NCBI GenBank assembly: GCA_036824045.1
Contig: DAITAZ010000021.1
Location: forward strand, 1 to 64,000
From: DAITAZ01 sp036824045
GTDB taxonomy: Bacteria; Pseudomonadota; Gammaproteobacteria; Burkholderiales; Rhodocyclaceae
Reading direction: 5' to 3'
Length of the DNA stretch: 64,000 bases
The notes below the pieces were generated by a model, which saw nothing but the letters and a program-made list of their open reading frames with translations, did no database searches and was not told where the DNA came from. Shown piece after piece: positions 25,253 through 32,470 of this stretch (positions are counted from its first letter, which is position 1; every line of letters starts with the position of its first letter). A program made the position numbers and the translations under genes.

Positions 25253-26173
25253 TCATCGAGTCGCAATGACACCCGCCACCCCGGCCCGCTTGATCTGTTC
25301 CCGAGCTTTCTCTGCAGCTGCACGGCTGTCAAAGGGCCCGTGGCGAACCCGTGTCTTGGCGTCAGCGCCACTGCCAATGGTTTCAACCGTCACGGTAAAC
25401 CCCTGTGCCTTGAGTTTTTCCTGCAACTGTCGAGCGTTGGCGGGATCGGAAAAAGTCCCCAGCTGCACCACGAACCGCTGGCCATCACCAGCCGCCCCTG
25501 CCGCATCGGCTTTGGCTTTTGCGGCGGCTTCTTTCTCGCCTCTGATCTTGGCCTCGAGTTCAGCCTCACGCTTGGCCTTGGCTTTCGCTTCCTGCTCAGC
25601 TTCGCGCCTGGCCTTCAACTCCGCCTGCTCGCGTTCCTGCCGCTGCTTGGCCTTTGCTGCTTCGGCTTCAGCTTCGCGCTCCCGCTTCACACGCGACTCC
25701 GCCTCGCGCTTCTCCCGGGCCGCCATCTCGGCCGCCTTGCGTTCCTTATCCGCAGCCTCTTGAGCTTTCGCGGCATCGGCTTTCACGGGCTTGTTGTCGG
25801 CCTTGGCGGGCGGCTTCTTCTCGGGGGGCGGAGCAATCGCCGGAGCCAGGGGCGCACCGGAGGGCGAAGCCTTGGTTTGCGCGGCAGCCGCCGCGGCGGG
25901 CGGCTGTGCCTTCGCAACACTTTTGCCCGGCTCTTCAGCAGGTTTCACGCTGCCGCTATCAGGCTCGCTCATCGGCTTGTTGTCGCCGCCTTCCATGGGC
26001 GGCGGCGCATCCTGCCCGGGGATGCGCATCTGGATACTATGGTTGGACTGGCGAGGTTCCCCCTCCATCACCAAGGGCAGTACGACGGCCCCGGTCAGCG
26101 CCAACGCCACCGCGCCAACCAACCGGCGGCGCGCTCTCTTCTTGAATTCGAGTTGGCGATCTTCTTCGGCCAT
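25253..26173 (-). CDS. dedD: SPOR-domain cell-division protein, DedD-like
   Basis: A single-pass inner-membrane protein of about 306 residues with a short basic cytoplasmic start (EFKKRARRR), a transmembrane segment (about 17-36) and a long periplasmic Ala/Lys/Glu/Pro-rich region. That region includes repeated EAEAKAK-like coiled-coil sequence at about 140-225. The C-terminal SPOR domain (about 230-305, RFVVQLGTFSDPANARQLQ) binds denuded peptidoglycan at the septum. ATG at 26173 is used; a GTG at 26182 overlapping the folC stop is an alternative. Confidence 0.92.
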   Translation of the reverse strand: MAEEDRQLEFKKRARRRLVGAVALALTGAVVLPLVMEGEPRQSNHSIQMRIPGQDAPPPMEGGDNKPMSEPDSGSVKPAEEPGKSVAKAQPPAAAAAAQTKASPSGAPLAPAIAPPPEKKPPAKADNKPVKADAAKAQEAADKERKAAEMAAREKREAESRVKREREAEAEAAKAKQRQEREQAELKARREAEQEAKAKAKREAELEAKIRGEKEAAAKAKADAAGAAGDGQRFVVQLGTFSDPANARQLQEKLKAQGFTVTVETIGSGADAKTRVRHGPFDSRAAAEKAREQIKRAGVAGVIATR

Positions 26174-26178
26174 GAATG

Positions 26179-27459
26179 TCACTGCAGGTGGGGAACGAGG
26201 CCTTCGGCACGCATTGCACCGGCAACCGTTAGAAAAGATCCGAAGACCACGATTCTATCACTTTCGCCTGCCCGGTCTTTCGCCGCTGCCAGAGCCGCTT
26301 CCGCAGATGCGAACAGACTGACATCACCGCCAGCACCGGTTCGTTCAAGCGCTTGAGCCAGTTGTGCCGCGGAAGCCGCGCGGGGCCCATCCAAATCGGT
26401 CAGCAGCCAATGGTCCACCCGACCCTGAACGGCGCGAACAACACCGTCCACGTCCTTGTCGCCCAGCATCCCCAATACGGCATAAGTCTCCGGGAAGAAG
26501 CCCATGTTACTTAAATTGTCAGCCAATACCGCTGCCGCATGAGGATTGTGCGCAACATCCAGCACGATGGCAGGACGCCCCGGCAGCACCTGGAATCGCC
26601 CGGGGAGCTCAACCAGCATCAAACCGAGCCGGATGTCCTGCATGCTCACCGGCAGCCGCTCTTTCAGGCAATCGAGCGCGGCCAATGCACCGCTGGCATT
26701 GAGCAGTTGATTGGCGCCGCGCAGCGCAGGATAAGCCATTGCAGGCCTGCGCCCCTTACGGTTCCAGTAATGCCACTGGGAACGATCCCCCGTGAACCCG
26801 AAATCCTGACCACTGACAAGGAGTTGCGCCCCGATCTTGAGGGCGTATTCCACGACGCTTCGGGGGGGGGCCGGGTCGGAAACAATGGCCGGTTTGCCGG
26901 TGCGAAAGATCCCGGCCTTTTCATAGCCGATCTGCTCCCGGTCATTGCCCAGAAAAGCCTGGTGGTCCAGATCGACGCTGGTCACGATGCCACAGTCTGC
27001 GTTGAAGGCATTCACCGCATCCAGGCGCCCCCCCATCCCGACTTCCAGGATGGCTACATCCACGCACGCCTGTTCAAACACCAGCCACGCAGCCAGGGTG
27101 CCGAACTCAAAATAGGTGAGAGGCGTATTGCCTCGCGCCGCCTCAACCTTGGCGAAAGCGGCGCAGAGTGCTGCATCATCCACCGCTTGTCCAGCGACCC
27201 GCACCCGCTCGTTGTAGCGAAGCAAGTGAGGAGATGCATACACACCCACGCGATAGCCCGCGGCCCTCAGGATGCAGTCCAGCATGGCGCAGGTCGAGCC
27301 CTTGCCATTCGTGCCAGCCACCGCTACCACCACGAAGGGCTGACTGCCTCCCAACGCTTGGCGCACTTCCAGCACCCGCTCCAGCCCGAGGGCGATCGGC
27401 TGATGATGGATAGACTCCATGTGCGTCAGCCAGTCGTCCAACGACCAGGAATGACTCAT
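26179..27459 (-). CDS. folC: Dihydrofolate synthase / folylpolyglutamate synthase (FolC)
   Basis: Mur-ligase-type enzyme that adds glutamate to dihydropteroate and to folates. The 426 residues carry the P-loop VAGTNGKGSTCAML near residue 50, GMGGRLDAVN near 146, and VLDVAHNPHAAAVL near 309. The ATG at 27459 is preferred over a GTG three codons upstream. It sits between accD and dedD, the usual proteobacterial order. Confidence 0.97.
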   Translation of the reverse strand: MSHSWSLDDWLTHMESIHHQPIALGLERVLEVRQALGGSQPFVVVAVAGTNGKGSTCAMLDCILRAAGYRVGVYASPHLLRYNERVRVAGQAVDDAALCAAFAKVEAARGNTPLTYFEFGTLAAWLVFEQACVDVAILEVGMGGRLDAVNAFNADCGIVTSVDLDHQAFLGNDREQIGYEKAGIFRTGKPAIVSDPAPPRSVVEYALKIGAQLLVSGQDFGFTGDRSQWHYWNRKGRRPAMAYPALRGANQLLNASGALAALDCLKERLPVSMQDIRLGLMLVELPGRFQVLPGRPAIVLDVAHNPHAAAVLADNLSNMGFFPETYAVLGMLGDKDVDGVVRAVQGRVDHWLLTDLDGPRAASAAQLAQALERTGAGGDVSLFASAEAALAAAKDRAGESDRIVVFGSFLTVAGAMRAEGLVPHLQ

Positions 27460-27484
27460 GTGCAGCACCGAACTGTCAGTTGAA

Positions 27485-28348
27485 TCAGAGGGCTGGCTGA
27501 CGTTGCAGCAGCGTCAGGAGCGCAGCAAGTTTGTCGCGCATTTCCCGCCGGTCCACAATCATGTCGATGGCGCCCTTTTCGAGCAGGAATTCAGAACGCT
27601 GGAAACCCGCAGGCAGCTTCTCCCGCACGGTTTGCTCAATCACCCGCGGGCCGGCAAATCCGATGAGGGCACCCGGCTCGGCCAGAACGACGTCTCCCAT
27701 GAAGGCGAACGACGCCGATACCCCGCCCATGGTTGGATCGGAGAGCAGGGTAATGAATGGCAGGCGCCGCTCGGACAGCCAGGTGAGGGCAGCCGTGGTC
27801 TTGGCCATCTGCATCAGGGAAAACAGCCCCTCCTGCATGCGAGCCCCCCCCGAGGCCGTCACACACACAAAGGGCAGGGATTGCTCAACCGCAGCCCTGA
27901 CGCCGCGCACAAACCGCTCGCCCACCACTGACCCCATGGAGCCGCCCAGGAACTCGAACTCGAAGGCCGCTACAACCACCGGAACCGTCTTGATCGCGCC
28001 CTGCATGACCACCAACGCATCGTTCTCGCCAGTGTCTTCATTGGCGCCATTCAGCCGATCGGGGTAACGCTTGCTGTCCTTAAACTTCAGCGGATCAACG
28101 GGAAGTACCTCGGCGCCGATCTCAAAGCGGCCTTCCGGATCCAGGAGCAGGTCCAGGCGTGCCCGGGCCTTCACGCGATGGTGATGGCTGCACTTGGGAC
28201 AAACGCTCAGATTGTTCTCCAGATCCGAGCGATAAAGCACGGCTTCGCACGCCGGGCATTTGCACCAAAGCCCCTCCGGAACCGATTTGCGCTGTACCGA
28301 CTCCGCCCGCTTGATCTTGGGCGGCAGCAACTTGTTCAACCAACTCAC
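27485..28348 (-). CDS. accD: Acetyl-CoA carboxylase carboxyltransferase subunit beta (AccD)
   Basis: Beta half of the carboxyltransferase that makes malonyl-CoA for fatty acids. The 287 residues start with a Cys4 zinc ribbon (WCKCPACEAVL and VCPKCSHH, about 29-55). The crotonase-fold core follows, with SGGARMQEGLFSLMQMAKT and GGVSASFAF. It begins at a GTG that shares bases with the trpA stop (GTGA), so the two are translationally coupled. Confidence 0.97.
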   Translation of the reverse strand: MSWLNKLLPPKIKRAESVQRKSVPEGLWCKCPACEAVLYRSDLENNLSVCPKCSHHHRVKARARLDLLLDPEGRFEIGAEVLPVDPLKFKDSKRYPDRLNGANEDTGENDALVVMQGAIKTVPVVVAAFEFEFLGGSMGSVVGERFVRGVRAAVEQSLPFVCVTASGGARMQEGLFSLMQMAKTTAALTWLSERRLPFITLLSDPTMGGVSASFAFMGDVVLAEPGALIGFAGPRVIEQTVREKLPAGFQRSEFLLEKGAIDMIVDRREMRDKLAALLTLLQRQPAL

Positions 28349-29169
28349 GCGCTCGCCTCCCCGCTCACAAGCTGACCATCCATCGCCGCGCGGATGGAGG
28401 CAATGAACGCACGCAGGCGAGCCTCCTCCGTCCCTGCCGCGGACTGTTCCAGTTCTTCGATCAGGCGGCTGCCAATCACCACCGCATCGGCCACCTCGGC
28501 GACCCTGCGCGCACCTTCGCCATCACGGATACCGAACCCCACTCCGACAGGCATCCCCACCAGCTCGCGAATGCGGGGGATACGCTCGGCAACCGCGGCC
28601 ACGTCCAGGTGAGCCGAACCCGTCACCCCCTTGAGAGACACATAGTAAATGTATCCACTACCCGCCTCGGCCACGTCCCGGAAACGCTGCTCGCTGGAAG
28701 TAGGCGCTAACAGGAAGATGGGGTCCAGCCCGGCCCCTTTGCAAATCGATGCGAACTCCCGGCACTCCTCCGGCGGGTAATCGACGATCAATACTCCATC
28801 GACACCGCAGGACACCGCATCCCGCACAAACTGCGCAATGCCATAAGCTTCCAAAGGGTTGGCATACCCCATGAGAACCACCGGAGTGCATTCGTCCCCT
28901 TCCCGGAACGCCCGCACCATCTGCAATACCTGCCTCAGCCCCACGCCTTTCCTGAGCGCACGCTCGGACGCGCGTTGGATGGTGGGGCCGTCCGCCATGG
29001 GATCGGAGAACGGAACACCCAACTCGATCACATCAGCGCCACCCGCAACAAGCGCGTTCATCAGGGTCACGGTAAGCCCGGGATCGGGGTCTCCGGCGGT
29101 AATAAAGGGAATCAGCGCCTTGCGCCCTTGATGGGCAAGACGCTCAAAAGTTGAAGGAATTCGGGACAT
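28345..29169 (-). CDS. trpA: Tryptophan synthase alpha chain (TrpA)
   Basis: Cleaves indole-3-glycerol phosphate to indole and glyceraldehyde 3-phosphate. The 274-residue TIM barrel has FITAGDPDPG near the start, ELGVPFSDPMADGPTIQRAS with the catalytic Glu and Asp, and the phosphate-binding GVGFGIRDGE. The ATG at 29169 (MSRIPSTFERL) matches family starts; an upstream open stretch is trpB shadow. It lies seven bases after trpB. Confidence 0.98.
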   Translation of the reverse strand: MSRIPSTFERLAHQGRKALIPFITAGDPDPGLTVTLMNALVAGGADVIELGVPFSDPMADGPTIQRASERALRKGVGLRQVLQMVRAFREGDECTPVVLMGYANPLEAYGIAQFVRDAVSCGVDGVLIVDYPPEECREFASICKGAGLDPIFLLAPTSSEQRFRDVAEAGSGYIYYVSLKGVTGSAHLDVAAVAERIPRIRELVGMPVGVGFGIRDGEGARRVAEVADAVVIGSRLIEELEQSAAGTEEARLRAFIASIRAAMDGQLVSGEASA

Positions 29170-29176
29170 GAACGGC

Positions 29177-30388
29177 TCAGAATTCGATACCGGAGCGGGC
29201 GGCGACGGTATGCATGTCCTTGTCGCCCCGGCCGGAAAGGTTGACCAACAACACTTGGTCCTTGGACAAAGTGGGCGCCAGACGGGCCGCATAGGCAAGT
29301 GCGTGGGAAGATTCCAGCGCCGGGATGATGCCCTCCAGACGGCACAGGGAGTGGAACGCTGCCAAGGCCTCTTCGTCGGTGACAGTCACGTATTCCGCCC
29401 GGCTGCTATCCTTGAGCCACGCATGTTCGGGCCCCACCCCGGGATAATCCAGCCCCGCCGACACCGAGTGCGTTTCAATGATCTGGCCATTCTCATCCTG
29501 CAGCAGATACGTACGATTCCCGTGCAACACACCGGGCCGCCCGGCAGTGAGCGAAGCCGCGTGAGCCCCCGTGTCAAGACCATTACCACCGGCCTCGACA
29601 CCAATCAGCCGAACCGACGGTTCATTGATGTAGGGATAAAAGATCCCCATCGCATTGGATCCTCCTCCTACACACGCTATCACTGCATCCGGCTGCCGCC
29701 CGACGAGTTCCGGCATCTGCACCCGGCACTCCTCGCCGATGACGCTCTGAAAATCCCGCACCATCATCGGGTATGGATGAGGCCCCGCCACCGTGCCGAT
29801 GATGTAAAAAGTGTTGGCCACATTGGTCACCCAGTCCCGCATGGCCTCATTCAAGGCGTCTTTCAGGGTGCGCGAGCCGGAGTTGACCGGGACCACGGTA
29901 GCCCCGAGCAGCTTCATGCGATACACGTTCGCAGCCTGGCGCTGGACGTCTTCCGAGCCCATGTACACCACGCACTCCATGCCATACCGCGCCGCCACAG
30001 TGGCCGTGGCCACACCGTGCTGTCCCGCCCCGGTTTCAGCGATCACCCGCGGCTTGCCCATGCGCCGCGCCAGCAGCGCTTGGCCAATGCAGTTGTTGAC
30101 CTTGTGAGCGCCGGTATGGTTGAGATCCTCCCGCTTCAGGAAAATCTGCGCGCCACCCAGCGTATCGGACCAGCGCCGCGCGTGATAGATCGGGCTTGGA
30201 CGGCCAACGTAGTGCTTAAGCTCATACTCGAATTCCGCGCGAAAGCCCGGATCGCGCTGGCACTCTTCGTACGCCTGGCGCAATTCCGCCAGCGCGGGGA
30301 TGAGGGTCTCGGCAACAAATACGCCGCCGTAAGGGCCGAAATGGCCCGCCGCGTCCGGCAGGTTATATGGCGTATCGCCCATCTGCAT
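29177..30388 (-). CDS. trpB: Tryptophan synthase beta chain (TrpB)
   Basis: PLP enzyme joining indole and serine to give tryptophan. The 403 residues include the PLP lysine in HTGAHKVNNCIGQA near residue 90, the AETGAGQHGVATA loop near 112, and the phosphate-binding CVGGGSNAMG near 235. The ATG at 30388 has GAGGCGAG upstream and overlaps the end of trpF by 26 bases, so the two genes are coupled. Confidence 0.98.
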   Translation of the reverse strand: MQMGDTPYNLPDAAGHFGPYGGVFVAETLIPALAELRQAYEECQRDPGFRAEFEYELKHYVGRPSPIYHARRWSDTLGGAQIFLKREDLNHTGAHKVNNCIGQALLARRMGKPRVIAETGAGQHGVATATVAARYGMECVVYMGSEDVQRQAANVYRMKLLGATVVPVNSGSRTLKDALNEAMRDWVTNVANTFYIIGTVAGPHPYPMMVRDFQSVIGEECRVQMPELVGRQPDAVIACVGGGSNAMGIFYPYINEPSVRLIGVEAGGNGLDTGAHAASLTAGRPGVLHGNRTYLLQDENGQIIETHSVSAGLDYPGVGPEHAWLKDSSRAEYVTVTDEEALAAFHSLCRLEGIIPALESSHALAYAARLAPTLSKDQVLLVNLSGRGDKDMHTVAARSGIEF

Positions 30389-30998
30389 GTCTCGCCTCAG
30401 CGATGAAAGCGCGCAGCTTTCCGTGATCCTTGATGCCCTTGGCAGCCTCGACGCCACTGCTGACGTCCACGGCCCAAGGCTTAACGCGACTGATCGCATC
30501 CCCTACGTTTGCCACTTCCAGCCCACCGGAAAGCACAACCGGCAGGGGCAACGCTTGGGGGATCAGCGACCAGTCGAAAGTCTTGCCGCCACCGCCGTAG
30601 CCCTCAACGAAAGCATCCAGCAGCAAACCCGAAGCATCGGCAAAATTTCGGGCGTATTCTAACAGATCGACCCCCGCCCTCATCCGAGCCGCCCGGATAT
30701 AGGGGCGCCCGAAGGCACGGCAATAAGCGGGATCCTCGTCTCCGTGAAACTGCAGCCATTGCAGGGGCACAGACGCATAGGTTTCACGCACCCGACCTGG
30801 TTCCGCGTTCACGAACAAGCCCACTACCGACACAAAGGGAGGCAGCGCGAGAACAATCGCCCGCGCTTGCTCAATGTCGACATACCGTGGACTGGGCGGG
30901 TAGAAGACCAATCCAATGGCATCCGCCCCCGCCTCGACCGCAGCGAGAGCATCCTCGACCCGCGTGATGCCACATATCTTGACTCGGGTCCGATTCAA
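30363..30998 (-). CDS. trpF: Phosphoribosylanthranilate isomerase (TrpF)
   Basis: Performs the Amadori rearrangement of phosphoribosylanthranilate, the third step from chorismate. The 211-residue barrel shows KICGITRVEDAL at the start, with the catalytic Cys, then LQFHGDE, LLDAFVEGYGGGGKTFDW and LSGGLEVANVGDAI. The start codon is TTG and shares bases with the truA stop (TTGA). It is a stand-alone TrpF, not fused to TrpC. Confidence 0.97.
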   Translation of the reverse strand: MNRTRVKICGITRVEDALAAVEAGADAIGLVFYPPSPRYVDIEQARAIVLALPPFVSVVGLFVNAEPGRVRETYASVPLQWLQFHGDEDPAYCRAFGRPYIRAARMRAGVDLLEYARNFADASGLLLDAFVEGYGGGGKTFDWSLIPQALPLPVVLSGGLEVANVGDAISRVKPWAVDVSSGVEAAKGIKDHGKLRAFIAEARHADGRYAI

Positions 30999-31798
30999 CG
31001 CGAAGCCCCCATCAGCAACGGAAGAGGCGCGATCATACGATCCCCGGACGGCAAGTTCCAGTGCTCCGGATAATCCACGCCCGTGAAGTACAGCCCCCCG
31101 GGATCAAAAGTTGGCGCAGCGAGACTTCGGTCCCTCGCCACCAATACGTCGCCCAACCACTCTTCCGGTCGGCGACCTGAACCCACGTAAACGAGTGCCC
31201 CCACCAGGTTGCGCACCATGTGATGCAGGAAAGCACTGGCCGCGAACTCAAACACCACCACCGGCCCGTGCCGGTAGACCTGCACTTCCCGCATTTCCTT
31301 GATCGGAGAGCGCGCCTGACAACCCGCCGCCCGAAAAGAGCTGAAATCATGCGTGCCCGGCAAGCAGCCAGCAGCCCGGGCCATCGCATCCACATTCAAG
31401 GGCCGGTGGAACCATCCCACCCGCCCGTGCTGCAATGCCGGACGAACGGGAGCATCCAGCAACAGATAACAGTACCTTCGCCCGAGCGCGGAGAAACGCG
31501 CATGAAACTCGGGCGAAACTTCTCTAGCCCAGCGCACGGCCACCCCGGAGGGGAGGAACCGATTCACCCCTCTTACCCATGCATTGACGGGGCGCACGGC
31601 ATGGGTATCGAAATGGGCGACTTGTCCACTCGCATGAACGCCGGCGTCCGTCCTGCCCGCGCAACCGAGCCGCACGGGATGCCCGGCGATTGCGGCCAGC
31701 CCCTTTTCAAGCACATCCTGCACCGTCCGGCCATGAGGCTGCGACTGCCAGCCCTCAAACGGCGCGCCGTCGTACTCGACACCGAGAGCGATTCTCAC
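30995..31798 (-). CDS. truA: tRNA pseudouridine(38-40) synthase (TruA)
   Basis: Makes pseudouridine at positions 38-40 in the anticodon arm. The 267 residues contain the catalytic aspartate in CAGRTDAGVHASGQVAHFDT near residue 52 and the conserved RYCYLLLD and HHMVRNLVGALVYVG segments. The start is GTG, sharing bases with the stop of the upstream membrane gene (GTGA), and the stop is shared with trpF. Confidence 0.97.
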   Translation of the reverse strand: MRIALGVEYDGAPFEGWQSQPHGRTVQDVLEKGLAAIAGHPVRLGCAGRTDAGVHASGQVAHFDTHAVRPVNAWVRGVNRFLPSGVAVRWAREVSPEFHARFSALGRRYCYLLLDAPVRPALQHGRVGWFHRPLNVDAMARAAGCLPGTHDFSSFRAAGCQARSPIKEMREVQVYRHGPVVVFEFAASAFLHHMVRNLVGALVYVGSGRRPEEWLGDVLVARDRSLAAPTFDPGGLYFTGVDYPEHWNLPSGDRMIAPLPLLMGASR

Positions 31799-32409
31799 AC
31801 CGCCGCCCCCCAAGCCAAAGCCACAGCAAACCCGCCCCAAGCAAGTGCCAGCATTCCCCAATCATTGATTCGAGGTGCCGGTAGCGGCTCAACCCATACA
31901 TTGCGCAATTCATCGTGGGCGCCTTTGCCCTCCAACCAGTCAATCAGATTGGCTGCGGACACAGGGCGTCGCAGATACTCGAGCAGCAACGCCAGCCGAA
32001 GCGAAGAACGCTCACGCCACCCAGCTACGCCCGAGACCGCCTGGAACACCCAAGTAAGCCCAGCCACTAGTCGCGACAAAGGCAAGACGTTGAGCAACAA
32101 CGCCACCCAGGCGAGGCACCCCAGCAAACGGGCCGCCTCCTCCACCGCCAGGACCACCCCCTCCCGACTCACGCCGATCCCCAGTCCTGCCGCGAGGCGA
32201 GTGCCCGGGGTTTGCCACCCGTACACAACACCTAGCATGACAAACAGCCAACGGGAGCGAAACACAAGTTGCGCCAGAACAGCAGCCCCCCTTGCCCAGG
32301 CCAACCCTGTTAAAACCAGGGCTCCCACCAAGGCACCACGCCCATGGAGCACTTGATACGCAGCCAACCCCGCAACCCAACTGAGCAACAGAATTCCCGG
32401 ATGCATCAT
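31795..32409 (-). CDS. Inner-membrane protein, EcfT/CbiQ-like
   Basis: A 204-residue hydrophobic protein with about five membrane segments (near 4-20, 25-38, 52-64, 92-110 and 185-202). Between them lies an Arg/Leu-rich region at 131-150 (WRERSSLRLALLLEYLRRP) likely on the cytoplasmic side. The EEAARLLGCLAWVALLLNVL stretch and the loop after it recall the transmembrane T component of energy-coupling-factor transporters, but no ATPase or substrate-binding partner is nearby. ATG at 32409 has CAGGGC upstream. It overlaps truA by four bases. Family assignment is tentative. Confidence 0.65.
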   Translation of the reverse strand: MMHPGILLLSWVAGLAAYQVLHGRGALVGALVLTGLAWARGAAVLAQLVFRSRWLFVMLGVVYGWQTPGTRLAAGLGIGVSREGVVLAVEEAARLLGCLAWVALLLNVLPLSRLVAGLTWVFQAVSGVAGWRERSSLRLALLLEYLRRPVSAANLIDWLEGKGAHDELRNVWVEPLPAPRINDWGMLALAWGGFAVALAWGAAV

Positions 32410-32415
32410 GCCCTG

Positions 32416-32449
32416 AAAAAAACAAACGGGCAGGGATTCCCCTGCCCGT
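32416..32449 (-). terminator. Terminator after fimV
   Basis: On the reverse strand ACGGGCAGGG pairs with CCCTGCCCGT across a four-base loop and is followed by TTGTTTTTTT. It lies 22 bases after fimV, so the downstream run beginning with the EcfT-like gene may rely on readthrough or another promoter. Confidence 0.88.
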
Positions 32450-32470
32450 TCACGATCCATACCCACCCGC

